A stretch of DNA of 64,000 nucleotides from Desmospora activa DSM 45169 (lineage in GTDB: Bacteria > Bacillota > Bacilli > Thermoactinomycetales > DSM-45169), in the NCBI RefSeq assembly GCF_003046315.1, contig NZ_PZZP01000001.1, positions 2,690,542 to 2,754,541 on the forward strand, read 5' to 3'. Below are positions 1 through 8,446 of this stretch, piece after piece. The translations under genes were made by a program, and so were the position numbers. A model generated the notes under the pieces. It was not told where the DNA came from. It made no database searches and worked only from the letters and a program-made list of their open reading frames with translations. Each line of letters starts with the position of its first letter. The first letter of the stretch is position 1.

Positions 1-144
1 AATATTCCATTTATCAGATACATAAACAGGGGTGAGAAACAAGAACACCCCCAGTAATGAGGGGAGAAGAAAACGTAAGAGTCGCCTCCAACCGGCTGTC
101 TCCCAAGTTAGAGAAACCAATTTTTTTGGCTGGGGTGCAGGCAT
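1..144 (-). CDS. YjiH-like membrane protein, 5' part only
   Basis: This open frame of 48 codons runs off the left edge of the window. It begins at an ATG preceded by GAGGTGGCTCAT. The visible N-terminus is polar and basic (MPAPQPKKLVSLTWE). A hydrophobic helix with the pattern LLPSLLGVFLFLTP follows. That pattern resembles the start of YjiH-family (nucleoside-recognition/Gate domain) membrane proteins, which are thought to be transport-related. Only the N-terminal 48 residues can be read, so the family assignment is tentative. The coding nature is well supported by the ribosome binding site, the open frame to the edge and the membrane helix. Confidence 0.55.
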   Translation of the reverse strand, partial: MPAPQPKKLVSLTWETAGWRRLLRFLLPSLLGVFLFLTPVYVSDKWNI

Positions 145-413
145 ATGAGCCACCTCGTTAGTATTTTTATACAAAACAACTGCATAACCTTACACGAGGA
201 TAGCAGAATACCCTACCACTGGCAACAGTATGGTTTATCACATGCCACGATGTCGATAACCTGCCACCATAAGTAAGAGGAAACCCCAGCGATGTTCATT
301 ACAGAAAGATTTTTAAGGGCAAAGGGCCTCTACTGTATTATTCTACGGAAGACCCCGAAGGCGGATAGACTGCCGGAAATCTACTTAAGTCCCGGTCTAT
401 CGGTAAAAACTAC
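145..413. other. Intergenic region between two minus-strand genes
   Basis: No convincing gene is present. An imperfect hairpin (GATAGAC near 364 pairing with sequence ending near 402, with a small bulge) lies downstream of the methyltransferase gene. It is not followed by a T-run on the minus strand, so I do not call it a terminator. Confidence 0.4.
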
Positions 414-1790
414 TCAATTGCGAGAATCATGCACCAACAGCGTACATGTTTCCACATGGGCGGTCTGCGGAAATAGATCAAAGGGTACAATCCGTTCCAC
501 CCGGTAACCGGAACGGGTGAGGCGGTTACAATCTTTTGCCAGAGTGGAGGGATTGCAAGAGACGTACACCAACCTTTTTACCGGTTTCTTCGTCAGATAA
601 CGCAACAGCCCTTCATCCATCCCAGTGCGAGGAGGATCAACAACCACCACATCCGGTTTCAGCCCTTCCTCTGCCCAGCGGGGGAGCAGTTCCTCTGCTT
701 TTCCCACATGGTATTCCGCATGCTTGATCCCATTGAGGCGAGCGTTGTAGCGGGCATCGGCCACCGCTTCCGGGACGGTATCCATCCCGATCACCCGTGC
801 GGCGGCGTCGGCCAGCCATAACCCGATGGTACCCGCACCGCAATAAGCATCCACCACGGTTTCCGCCCCGGTTAAAGCGGCCGCCCGTCGCACTTCATCA
901 TACAACTTTTCCGTCTGGGCCGGATTCAACTGAAAAAAAGAGGGGGCGGACAAGGCGTATATACGGGATCTCAAGCGTTCTTCAATCTTTTCCTTGCCCC
1001 ATAACAACCTCGTTTTCTCACCCATGACCAGCGATGTGCGCCGGGGGTTGTGATTGAGGACAAGACTGGCCACATCGGGTAATCGTCGAATCCCTTCGAT
1101 TAGCTCTTTCTCCCTGGGAAGCGTAGGTGTACGGCTGATCAACGCTACCTGGATCTCCCTAGTGGCAAAAGCCCGACGAGCCATCACATGGCGAAGGGAG
1201 CCACGATGGGTCCGCTCATCGTAGATCGGAATCCCCGTCTCTTGCAACAGCTTTCGCACCTGTTCCAAAGTCTGGTTGATCGCAGGATGTTGCACCAGGC
1301 ATCCACTTAGATCGACGAGGCGGTGTGACCCCGCACCGTACATGCCCATCTTTACTCGGCCCTTCTCTTCCTTGAGGGGCAATTGTGCTTTATTGCGATA
1401 ATCCCATGGCCTTTCCATCCCCCGCGTCTCCTCCAGCGGTAATGAGTCGACATCCGTATAGCGGGAAAACGCTTCATCCACCAATTCCCGCTTCAACCGC
1501 AACTGCATCGCATATTGGATGTGCTGCGTTTGGCAACCCCCGCATTCCAAATAGACGGGACAGGGAGGAGTTTCTCGATGCGAAGACGATTTTAAGCGTT
1601 TGACAATTTGCGCAGAGGCATGACGTTTCTCCACCCGGGTCACTTTTACCAGCAAATATTCCCCTGGAATGCCTCCGGAGACAAATACAACCTGCTTTCG
1701 ATAATAGCCAACCCCTTCACCATTGATCCCCATCTTACGGATCGGCAGACGAATCATCTGCCCAATCTGTAGCTGTATATCCGAAATCAT
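414..1790 (-). CDS. rlmCD: 23S rRNA (uracil-5-)-methyltransferase, RlmCD/TrmA family
   Basis: The protein methylates C5 of uridine in RNA using S-adenosylmethionine. In Bacillota this family (RlmCD) modifies two positions of 23S rRNA. Domains in order: an N-terminal TRAM RNA-binding domain (about residues 5-65), an iron-sulfur segment with CPVYLECGGC plus a further Cys near 164 as the likely 4Fe-4S ligands, then a Rossmann methyltransferase domain with AYCGAGTIG, DPPRTGM and the catalytic cysteine in VSCNPST near residue 412. Length (458 residues) is normal. The ATG at 1790 with GAGGAA upstream is chosen. A TTG at 1817 with AAGGG upstream would add nine residues. It could also be a paralogue with a different target uridine, because the family cannot be split by inspection. 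Confidence 0.88.
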   Translation of the reverse strand: MISDIQLQIGQMIRLPIRKMGINGEGVGYYRKQVVFVSGGIPGEYLLVKVTRVEKRHASAQIVKRLKSSSHRETPPCPVYLECGGCQTQHIQYAMQLRLKRELVDEAFSRYTDVDSLPLEETRGMERPWDYRNKAQLPLKEEKGRVKMGMYGAGSHRLVDLSGCLVQHPAINQTLEQVRKLLQETGIPIYDERTHRGSLRHVMARRAFATREIQVALISRTPTLPREKELIEGIRRLPDVASLVLNHNPRRTSLVMGEKTRLLWGKEKIEERLRSRIYALSAPSFFQLNPAQTEKLYDEVRRAAALTGAETVVDAYCGAGTIGLWLADAAARVIGMDTVPEAVADARYNARLNGIKHAEYHVGKAEELLPRWAEEGLKPDVVVVDPPRTGMDEGLLRYLTKKPVKRLVYVSCNPSTLAKDCNRLTRSGYRVERIVPFDLFPQTAHVETCTLLVHDSRN

Positions 1791-2016
1791 CTGTTCCTCG
1801 TTTCCCTTCGCTTTCAAATAACCCTTCTGACACTGTATATTTTTTGCATAATCAACCAGCCTATCTCATGCTAACGTAAGACCTTAACAACGAAAAGGCC
1901 CTACTACATTGTATCGAAATGTGAAGAAATGCCCAAATTCGACATACTTCTTGATATACTAACCACGAAAGGGGTTTCTGCCCATTCGTCAATCCCATAG
2001 TCAGGGGGGTATCACC

Positions 2017-2403
2017 ATGTCAGATTACCAACCGAGAGGCGGTCTTAAATTTTCTACGCATGTCTTGGAAACAATCGCTGGGATCGCCACGATGGAAGTT
2101 GAGGGCATTACCGCGATGAGCGGTGGAGTAGTAGAGGGAATCAGCGAGCGACTCGGCCGCAAAAATCTCACCAAAGGGGTAGAGGTGGAAGCGGGAGAGC
2201 AGGAAGTGGCCATCGACCTGCGGGTGATTGTGGAATATGGTCGCAATGTTCCACAGGTTTATGAAAACGTGATTCAAAATGTCAGCAACGCCATCCAGCA
2301 TATGACCGGATTGCGTGTAGTGGAAGTCGTCATGTATGTCGAAGGTGTCTCCTTCCCGGAAGAAGTTTCGGCAGCACCGCCTGAGCGAGGACGTGTACGA
2401 TAA
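2017..2403 (+). CDS. Asp23/Gls24 family envelope stress protein
   Basis: This small acidic protein of 128 residues carries the Asp23 pattern: conserved LKFSTHVLETIAGIAT at the start, then VEGITAMSG, and an alternating beta/alpha segment ending in VEVVMYVEGVSF. Family members are cytosolic or membrane-associated proteins linked to alkaline and cell-envelope stress. Their biochemical role is not settled. The ATG has AGGGGGG about seven bases upstream. The gene is monocistronic and ends in a clear terminator. Confidence 0.85.
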   Translation: MSDYQPRGGLKFSTHVLETIAGIATMEVEGITAMSGGVVEGISERLGRKNLTKGVEVEAGEQEVAIDLRVIVEYGRNVPQVYENVIQNVSNAIQHMTGLRVVEVVMYVEGVSFPEEVSAAPPERGRVR

Positions 2404-2441
2404 TCCGATGGAATCAATATCCCCAGAAAAAGTTACATCGA

Positions 2442-2478
2442 AAAACCCGGCATCGACTTTTGTAGACGGCCGGGTTTT
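2442..2478 (+). terminator. Rho-independent terminator after the Asp23 gene
   Basis: AAAACCCGGC pairs with GCCGGGTTTT across a 17-base loop, with a T-run at the 3' side. It lies 39 bases after the Asp23 stop. Confidence 0.85.
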
Positions 2479-2737
2479 CCCTTGTAAAAAGAAATCGGAC
2501 CACGACAGGCTCGTTGATTATCTGAATTCAACAAGATTAATCCTTCATGCATCCTCGTCAACGACTTACCATTGAAACGGTGAGCTTGTAACGATCCAGT
2601 CATGCGAGCGATTCTCAGAATCTCTGATCTTGAATTGATGTTACATCAGGGCAGGCTGACGGCTACCCATACCACACCAGTCATGCTGATGCAGTCCCAG
2701 CACAACACGGTACTCACATTCCCGAATGTGTAGGTTG
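2479..2737. other. Intergenic region, convergent Asp23 and hom
   Basis: No gene is visible in the stretch between the Asp23 stop (2403) and the hom stop (2738). It holds the Asp23 terminator and a short palindrome (CACATTC-CC-GAATGTG near 2720) without a T-run. Confidence 0.4.
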
Positions 2738-4042
2738 TTATGAAATTGTTGTTTCCAACATCGCTTCTGCCGTCTCTTCAATCCCCACTCCAAACACCGG
2801 TCGATCGATCACGCGACTTACATTGAACCCTAATTCCGCCAACAGCACCGATGGATAGGAAGGATCCCAACGCCGTAATATCATGGCCACGCAATTTCCG
2901 TCCTTTGGCTGAACCGCCATATCTATAACAGCCAATCCAATGCGGCGAAGGGTTTCCCGTAAAGCGGGTATAGCCTCCGCTGGAATCGATTCGCGGGTCT
3001 CCAAAAAGAGAAAACGAGATCCTCCCGCATCCGGCGGCAACAACGTCGCCGCCGCCAACGAATCCTGTCGATCCCCCGGCAGAAGAAACACATTGCACAA
3101 GTCTTCCGCCATGGCGCTTGCTGTCGGTTTTTCCCCGGCACCGTGACCGACCAGCATCACATCCTGCACCACATCCCCTTCCAAGCGGACGGCGTTGTGT
3201 ACACCCTCGATCCGGGCCAAGGGGTGTGAGAGCGGAAGTAGGGTAGGTCCTACCTGGAGTGAGATGGGACCCTTTTCCCCATACTGCACACCCAATGCCA
3301 AAAGCTTGATGCGATACCCCAGCAAACGGGCAAGCGCCAACTCTGACAGCGCAATATCCCGGATGCCCCGACAGGAGATTTCGGCCGGAGGAATCGTTGT
3401 TTCAAAAGCCAATCGTCCTAAGATCGCCAGTTTATAGGCGGCATCCACTCCATCCACATCCGCGCTTGGATCTGCTTCTGCATACCCTCGCCCTTGAGCG
3501 TCTGCCAGTGCCTGTGCAAAAGAAACTTGTTCCGATTCCATTTTGGTCAGAATATAGTTGGTCGTGCCGTTAAGAATGGCGGAAAACCGATGGATGCGAT
3601 TACTTTTCAACAGATGGCGTACGCTTCCCAATATCGGAATTCCTCCGCCAACACTGGCCTCATACAACAATTGCACTCCTTTTTGGCGGGCAAGACGCTC
3701 CAGTTCAACTCCGTGCTTGGCGATCAGTTCTTTGTTGGCGGTCACAACATGACATCCTGCAACCAATGCCCGTTCCACATAGGTACGGGCCGGTTCCACT
3801 CCCCCGATCGCCTCCAGCACCACCTCTACCTTTTGCTCTAACAACCGCTCGAATCGGGTTGTGAGCAACGATTGTATTCCTGCCACACGGCGCTGTTTTC
3901 CCGTATCGCGTACTAAAATTCCGCGAACCTCAAACCATAGACCTGTTCGCTTCACAATCACATCCCGATTACTCTCCAATGTCTTAAAAACACCAGTCCC
4001 GACGGTTCCCAAGCCCAACAGGCCCACCCCGATTCGTCGCAC
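2738..4042 (-). CDS. hom: Homoserine dehydrogenase
   Basis: It catalyses NAD(P)H-dependent reduction of aspartate semialdehyde to homoserine, the branch point to threonine and methionine. The N-terminal Rossmann motif GLLGLGTVGTG is followed by the catalytic domain (ATVTANKEL-like VVTANKELIAKHG, the segment around GRGYAEADPSADVDG) and a C-terminal ACT-like regulatory domain (about residues 345-430). Length is 434 residues, as expected. The GTG at 4042 has GGAGGG seven bases upstream. The GTG at 4045 is also possible, and an open frame extends to 4222 but runs through a riboswitch. No thrC or thrB is adjacent, so the gene stands alone and is controlled by S-adenosylmethionine, consistent with a methionine-side role. 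Confidence 0.92.
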   Translation of the reverse strand: MRRIGVGLLGLGTVGTGVFKTLESNRDVIVKRTGLWFEVRGILVRDTGKQRRVAGIQSLLTTRFERLLEQKVEVVLEAIGGVEPARTYVERALVAGCHVVTANKELIAKHGVELERLARQKGVQLLYEASVGGGIPILGSVRHLLKSNRIHRFSAILNGTTNYILTKMESEQVSFAQALADAQGRGYAEADPSADVDGVDAAYKLAILGRLAFETTIPPAEISCRGIRDIALSELALARLLGYRIKLLALGVQYGEKGPISLQVGPTLLPLSHPLARIEGVHNAVRLEGDVVQDVMLVGHGAGEKPTASAMAEDLCNVFLLPGDRQDSLAAATLLPPDAGGSRFLFLETRESIPAEAIPALRETLRRIGLAVIDMAVQPKDGNCVAMILRRWDPSYPSVLLAELGFNVSRVIDRPVFGVGIEETAEAMLETTIS

Positions 4043-4063
4043 CACGATCCCTCCCCTGTAAAT

Positions 4064-4096
4064 AAAAATACCCTCTCCGATAAGGAGGGGGTGGGG
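4064..4096 (-). terminator. Attenuator terminator of the SAM riboswitch
   Basis: On the minus strand CCC-C-CTCC pairs with GGAG-A-GGG around a TTATC loop and is followed by TATTTTTATTT. Its 5' arm includes CTCCTTATC (4079-4087), which is perfectly complementary to GATAAGGAG in the riboswitch P1 arm (4128-4136). The terminator and antiterminator are therefore mutually exclusive. Confidence 0.85.
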
Positions 4097-4127
4097 TTGC
4101 TGATAGAACAGCGGTTTAAACCGTCCA

Positions 4128-4254
4128 CTCCTTATCTCTCCACACCCGCAGGCGCAGCAGGAATTGGCACCATTTCCCTCCCGGAATCTGTGATTCCGGA
4201 TCGGACGGTTGCCGGGCTTCATCGGGCCAGTCCCTCCACCACTCTGGATAACGA
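4128..4254 (-). promoter_or_regulatory. SAM-I (S-box) riboswitch upstream of hom
   Basis: The minus strand carries the S-box core in order: TTATCCAGAGTGGTGGAGGG, then ACTGGCCCGATGAAGCCCGG, CAACC, GGTGCCAATTCCTGC, and a closing P1 arm GAGAGATAAGG. Established behaviour of the family is premature termination when S-adenosylmethionine is bound. The antiterminator arm here is the 3' half of P1, so ligand binding should release the terminator arm and switch hom off. Confidence 0.95.
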
Positions 4255-4286
4255 GTTTTCATGTTCGATTATGAGTAATACCAAGT

Positions 4287-4315
4287 ATTATGCAACAGCT
4301 CGATCATTCTGTCAA
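4287..4315 (-). promoter_or_regulatory. Sigma-A-type promoter for the riboswitch-hom transcript
   Basis: A consensus -35 TTGACA (4310-4315) is separated by 17 bases from a -10 CATAAT (4287-4292) on the minus strand. It lies about 33 bases upstream of the riboswitch aptamer. Confidence 0.8.
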
Positions 4316-4317
4316 AC

Positions 4318-4356
4318 AAAAAAACCGCCTCTGGCCAAAGGTTCAGAGAGCGGAGT
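4318..4356 (-). terminator. Terminator overlapping the 3' end of the glycosyltransferase gene
   Basis: On the minus strand CCGC-T-CTCTG pairs with CAGAG-GCGG and is followed by seven T residues. The 5' arm includes the last codons and the stop of the gene. Confidence 0.85.
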
Positions 4357-5464
4357 TCCATGACTGGGAGTAAAGAGAGCGATCAACAATCTGTCTCGTT
4401 GAATCGGGGGAAGCCAACAACTCTAGTTTGTCGGACATCGAATCACGTAGGGAAGGTTGCCGGATCAATCGGACCACCTCTTCCGCCAATGTATCCGGTG
4501 TTGCCGCCCTGGCGGCACCGTGACGCACAACATGAGCCAAATTAGCCCTTTCTTGACCGGGCAAAGCTTCAAACAAAATCAACGGTACGCCTTTAATCAT
4601 CGCCTCTGTCACCGTTAAACCTCCCGGTTTTGTTACCAAGACTTCGGCAGCATCCATCAGGAGGGGCATATCATCGCGGGTACCATAGATGCGAACATCT
4701 TTATTCGCTGCAAAGTCGGAGAGCTGCTTCCACAGCTTTCGATTGGATCCGACCAGTACCCATAATTGAAATTCCCCAGTAAAGTTCGCTAGGGTTTGCG
4801 CCAACTTGGCCAATGGACCACAGCCCAGTCCCCCTCCCATCAGTAGAACCAACGGGCGGTTGGGATCGGCTCCCAGTCGCTTTTTCGCTTCATAAGCGGA
4901 AACCGATTCCCGGAATCGGTGGCTATAGGGAATCCCCGTTTCCACTAACTGTCCCCCCCACTTCCAGGAGAGCCACTTTCGCTGCTCCGATGTCAGCAGA
5001 CGGGCGGGTACGCATAACAGATCCGGCGCTTCCATCAACCACAGGGGATGCAACTCATAATCCGTCAACACACCCACCGTCGGCAGAGAGCGCCAACGGG
5101 ACGGCAACAGCAACAGGCTAAAGGGATGGGTGCTCACCACCCGTGTCGGTGCAAAGCGATACAACAACCGGTTTACTTTATGGCGGATCATCCAACCGGT
5201 TTTTTCGATGATCTCCGAGGAAAAGGTCCGCAACCAGGCGGAATGATTGGTCCGATCATACAAATAGGAGTAGACAAAGGGAAAACGACTCAGCATCCGG
5301 TTATAACCCGATTGCAAAAACGGATGCACAGAACCGGGGACCAACTCCAGTAAATCGATCACTTCAGCTGGTACTCCCCGAGCTTCGTACTCTTCCTGCA
5401 ACGCCTTTGCAGCGGCATTGTGCCCGGAACCGAAACCCATTGTTAAAATGATGATCCGTTCCAT
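4343..5464 (-). CDS. MGDG synthase/UgtP-like glycosyltransferase
   Basis: This GT28-type glycosyltransferase of 373 residues resembles monogalactosyldiacylglycerol synthase and processive diacylglycerol beta-glucosyltransferase (UgtP). The N-terminal acceptor domain opens with ILTMGFGSGHNAAAKAL, where the GSGHNAAA motif typifies the family. The C-terminal nucleotide-sugar domain contains LLMGGGLGCGPL, GTRDDMPLLMDAAEVLVTKPGGLTVTEA and LPGQERAN. It probably adds sugar to a membrane lipid from UDP-glucose or UDP-galactose, although the substrate is inferred only from the family. The ATG at 5464 has AGGAGGG six bases upstream. A longer frame to 5575 lacks a ribosome binding site. Confidence 0.85.
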   Translation of the reverse strand: MERIIILTMGFGSGHNAAAKALQEEYEARGVPAEVIDLLELVPGSVHPFLQSGYNRMLSRFPFVYSYLYDRTNHSAWLRTFSSEIIEKTGWMIRHKVNRLLYRFAPTRVVSTHPFSLLLLPSRWRSLPTVGVLTDYELHPLWLMEAPDLLCVPARLLTSEQRKWLSWKWGGQLVETGIPYSHRFRESVSAYEAKKRLGADPNRPLVLLMGGGLGCGPLAKLAQTLANFTGEFQLWVLVGSNRKLWKQLSDFAANKDVRIYGTRDDMPLLMDAAEVLVTKPGGLTVTEAMIKGVPLILFEALPGQERANLAHVVRHGAARAATPDTLAEEVVRLIRQPSLRDSMSDKLELLASPDSTRQIVDRSLYSQSWNSAL

Positions 5465-5687
5465 CCGTTTCCCTCCTAGCTTTATACCTTTATTATGCAC
5501 GATTTCACTCCAAAAAAAGGGGATGTTAACAAGGATTAAACAAAATATTAATGGTGACGATTGCTTTTCCTTCACTCTATAATTTGTATATGTTTCTATT
5601 AATTCAATATACCAGTAAATATGCGTTTAAAAATCCCTTGATTTGACGCATTTCTTTTTGCGGTAAGATTTACCTCTTTCAATCCCC

Positions 5688-5716
5688 TGATTTTTAAAAA
5701 ATTGCTATGATATAAT
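5688..5716 (+). promoter_or_regulatory. Likely promoter of the HTH-TPR regulator
   Basis: TGATTT (5688-5693) lies 17 bases from a perfect TATAAT (5711-5716). The gene starts 44 bases downstream. The -35 is weak, so the call rests mainly on the -10. Confidence 0.5.
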
Positions 5717-5759
5717 TTTGTCCAATTAGACTTCGGTAACTGTTGAAGAGGGTGGAAGA

Positions 5760-7052
5760 GTGGATATCTTACGTATGCACGAAGTGGGAGAGCTTATTCG
5801 CAAAGTCCGAAAAGAACGAGGCCTTCGCCTAGAAGATTTGGCAGACACCAATATTTCTCCTGCCACCATCAGTAATATCGAGCGTGGCCTTCCCCATGTG
5901 AACACGCAGAAAATTGATTATTTGCTTACAAAGTTAAACGTAAGCATGACGGATCTTCAACAGATGATGGCCAATAATCAAAGCGAACAAGAAGAGATCG
6001 CCCATCGTCTGATCGCAGCCGAAACCTTAATCGACCTCGGCTATCCCCACCTTGCCGAGGAGTGGGTGGAACATACTCCAGATGATCAGCATCCCCTTGC
6101 CGTTAAAGGTTATCATATCAAAGGGCGACTAGCCATGGAACGCACCGATTGGAAAAAGGGGGAGCGGTGGCTGCATCAAGCACTGCGCTTAGCAAAAGAA
6201 GACTCCGATACCAACCAGATCATTCAATCCCATCTGGAACTGGCCCGTTTTTATTTTCGTCTGAGCGAGTGGTCACAATCCTTGCACCATGCGGACAGCG
6301 GATTGGAAGTTCACCCACCGGAAGAGGATGGAGAGATCCGGGGAGAACTACTACTATTGCGCGCCCTTACACTGGAAGTGACCAACCGTCGGGCTGAATG
6401 CCTGCAAACGGTAAGGCAAGCTTGGGAGAGCGGCTCTCTCGGTTCACCTTCCACTCAGCTGGAATGGTATCGTCTTCACGGGGAAATCATGCGCTACACT
6501 GGATTGCTGGAAGAAGCGGGCCGGATTGCGGCTGAAGGCTTGCAACTGGCTCACCGTTATCGCGATCGGCAGGCTCTTTTCCGTTTATGGGCCTTATCCG
6601 GAAAAATTCAGATGGACCAAAGGAATTGGCTGCAGGCAGAGATCAGTTTACGTACAGCGTTAGCTTGGGAATCCGTCATCTCCGATCCGAAACGAATGGC
6701 ATCCATTCATATCGGACTGGGACAAACTTATACAGAATTGAACCGGCATGAAGACGCTAGGCTCTGGCTCCATAAGGCCGTGGAATACAGCAGTTCCTGC
6801 GATGATCCACGTCCGCTGGCACAAGCCCTGCTCGCTCTCGGTGATCATTATTGGGCGCGTGGCGACCATCAGCAGGCCGCCTCCCAATATCAGAGTGCTT
6901 TAGAACGGAGTCAAGAACATCAGCTGTTGCAACTGGAACATGACGCTTTGTTTCATTTGGTTCAGCTACAAGAACAACTGGGTGATGAGCAATTTGCTCA
7001 CAATATGCGACAGCTGTATGAACTGCAGAAAAAAATGCGAAACGGATCATAA
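5760..7052 (+). CDS. XRE-type HTH transcriptional regulator with TPR array
   Basis: The N-terminus (residues 5-65) is a Cro/C1-type helix-turn-helix: IRKVRKERGLRLEDLAD followed by SPATISNIERG. The remaining 360 residues form tandem TPR-like helical hairpins (for example LHKAVEYSSSCDDPRPLAQALLAL). This architecture is that of the RRNPP-like peptide-sensing regulators and of several uncharacterised Bacillales regulators. No small peptide gene is evident next to it, so peptide control is speculation. The start is a GTG with weak GGTGG upstream. An internal ATG five codons later has no better site. The gene is monocistronic with a strong terminator. Confidence 0.8.
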   Translation: MDILRMHEVGELIRKVRKERGLRLEDLADTNISPATISNIERGLPHVNTQKIDYLLTKLNVSMTDLQQMMANNQSEQEEIAHRLIAAETLIDLGYPHLAEEWVEHTPDDQHPLAVKGYHIKGRLAMERTDWKKGERWLHQALRLAKEDSDTNQIIQSHLELARFYFRLSEWSQSLHHADSGLEVHPPEEDGEIRGELLLLRALTLEVTNRRAECLQTVRQAWESGSLGSPSTQLEWYRLHGEIMRYTGLLEEAGRIAAEGLQLAHRYRDRQALFRLWALSGKIQMDQRNWLQAEISLRTALAWESVISDPKRMASIHIGLGQTYTELNRHEDARLWLHKAVEYSSSCDDPRPLAQALLALGDHYWARGDHQQAASQYQSALERSQEHQLLQLEHDALFHLVQLQEQLGDEQFAHNMRQLYELQKKMRNGS

Positions 7053-7064
7053 CAATCAGTCGCA

Positions 7065-7090
7065 AGCGGCTCCGTCGGAGCCGCTTTTTC
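7065..7090 (+). terminator. Terminator after the HTH-TPR gene
   Basis: AAGCGGCTCC pairs with GGAGCCGCTT around a three-base loop, followed by a T-run. It may also act weakly for the convergent SASP gene. Confidence 0.9.
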
Positions 7091-7146
7091 TTACAGAAAA
7101 ACTCATCTGTTACGATTGCCCAACATACCGTTATTGATTCAATATC

Positions 7147-7431
7147 TTAACGGGATTTGTTTGCCAACTCTTCTTGCGCCATTCGGATCATTTCCTTCAC
7201 CATCTGACCGCCGATTGGACCACCTAAGCGTCCAGCCTCTTCCGCTTTAAGGTCACCGTTTTTTCCGTCCTCCCTGTATGGAACACCGAGGCGATCTGCC
7301 ATTTCCGACTTCATCTCTTCGGTTGACGCACCGGGATCGTCCGTCTGCCGAGCCATTACCTGCTGCTTTAGCTGATTCATCGCATCTCTCGCCTCTGGAA
7401 CCAATAAACGGTTTCTCCTGCGTCGGGCCAT
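7147..7431 (-). CDS. Alpha/beta-type small acid-soluble spore protein
   Basis: This 94-residue protein matches the alpha/beta SASP family, which coats and protects spore DNA and is degraded at germination. Visible features are the basic start, SEMADRLGVPY (equivalent of the germination-protease site, EMA instead of EIA) and the conserved C-terminal helix GGPIGGQMVKEMIRMAQEEL. A sequence of about 20 residues between the two helices (YREDGKNGDLKAEEAG) is typical of more divergent members. The gene is preceded by AAGGA adjacent to the ATG and a GGGGG run about ten bases upstream. Forespore-specific expression is expected from the family, but I cannot confidently place a sigma-G promoter. Confidence 0.88.
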   Translation of the reverse strand: MARRRRNRLLVPEARDAMNQLKQQVMARQTDDPGASTEEMKSEMADRLGVPYREDGKNGDLKAEEAGRLGGPIGGQMVKEMIRMAQEELANKSR

Positions 7432-7465
7432 TCCTTGTCACCCCCTCTCTCCCTCTATTCTTTGT

Positions 7466-7494
7466 AATAAAAAACCGCCTGATTCAAGGCGGTA
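7466..7494 (-). terminator. Terminator after sleB
   Basis: On the minus strand ACCGCCT pairs with AGGCGGT around a short loop, followed by six T residues. It sits 30 bases after the sleB stop and just upstream of the SASP gene. Confidence 0.85.
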
Positions 7495-7523
7495 TATCCA
7501 AGAAGTTCTTCTGTTTTTAGCGC

Positions 7524-8219
7524 TTATTTCGCGAAAATGTGCTTTCCGATCTTGTCGATTTGCGGACGGCTCCAAATCCATTTGGAGGTAGCTGTAACGG
7601 GGTTAAAGTAGAACAATGCCCCTTGGGAAGGGTCCCAACCATTAACGGCATCCTGAACAGCCCGGTATGCTTCCTCGTTAGGTGTCAACCAAATTTGGCC
7701 GTCATCAACGGCAGTGAACGCCCGCGGTTGAAGAATCACTTCTTTGGCGGTATTCGGATACTGCGAGGATTCCATTCGATTAAGGATGACAGCCGCAACC
7801 GCCACTTGACCCTTATAGGGTTCACCCCGAGCTTCACTGTATACGCCTTTGGCGATCCACTCCATGTCTTCTTTGCTCAAGTTGGCTTTCTTATTGGCTT
7901 GGACTTCTTTAGCCTTTTTCCCAGCCGTCGCTTTTTTTAGGGTTGTCCAGGTTTCCGGTCCGGTAATGCCGTCGATGCGAAGATTGTTATCTTTTTGGAA
8001 TTGAATCACAACCCGTTCCGTTTGCAAACCGTAGATACCGTCTACCTTCGGTGCATAACCCAACTTCGTCAGTCGGTGTTGCAGATCCCACACATCCCCA
8101 TTGGAGCTACCGTAGTGCACCAGGGTAGGAGCAGCTGCTTCCGCTTGCTTTCCGAAAGGCACTGCTACACCGACGACGGTAATGGCGAGAGCCAACCCGA
8201 TCGTCAAGATGCTTTTCAT
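7524..8219 (-). CDS. sleB: Spore cortex-lytic hydrolase SleB
   Basis: It is a secreted lytic transglycosylase-like enzyme that degrades spore cortex peptidoglycan during germination. The signal peptide is residues 1-28 (ending QAEAAA). A PG_binding_1 domain follows (about 35-95, DVWDLQHRLTKLGY and QTERVVIQFQKDNNL), then the SleB/CwlJ hydrolase_2 domain (about 120-231, with AKGVYSEARGEPYKGQVAVA, the catalytic Glu in YSEARGE, and GALFYFNPVTATSKWIWSR). Length 231 is slightly short for SleB but complete. No ypeB gene is adjacent, which is unusual because sleB-ypeB are normally paired. It could therefore be a second SleB-like paralogue. ATG with AAAGGAG upstream. Confidence 0.88.
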   Translation of the reverse strand: MKSILTIGLALAITVVGVAVPFGKQAEAAAPTLVHYGSSNGDVWDLQHRLTKLGYAPKVDGIYGLQTERVVIQFQKDNNLRIDGITGPETWTTLKKATAGKKAKEVQANKKANLSKEDMEWIAKGVYSEARGEPYKGQVAVAAVILNRMESSQYPNTAKEVILQPRAFTAVDDGQIWLTPNEEAYRAVQDAVNGWDPSQGALFYFNPVTATSKWIWSRPQIDKIGKHIFAK

Positions 8220-8406
8220 CTTTTCACTCCTTTAAGTTTGTGGGAATTCCCGTTCTCTTTATATATGAATCTCTCGATTTCATCCCACTTAAATTTGTAA
8301 TGGAAAACGAAAGTTTCCAACCACACCAGGCATTATATAAGGCCTCGCTAACGGATTCAATAGCAAATGATTAGTATGTAAGGTAATATATTCTAATTTC
8401 CTATAT

Positions 8407-8433
8407 AAAAAAGCGGCGGGGAGGACCCACCGC
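8407..8433 (-). terminator. Terminator after sodA
   Basis: On the minus strand GCGGTGGG pairs with CCCGCCGC (one G-U pair) around a five-base loop, followed by six T residues. Confidence 0.9.
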
Positions 8434-8446
8434 ACAACTTTTTCGT

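Noticed and set aside
363..403. Imperfect hairpin with GATAGAC arms as terminator of the methyltransferase gene
   Set aside because: A bulge interrupts the stem and no T-run follows on the minus strand.
4043..4222. N-terminal extension of homoserine dehydrogenase (open frame up to 4222)
   Set aside because: The extension is the translation of the riboswitch and terminator. The conserved N-terminus and ribosome binding site start at 4042.
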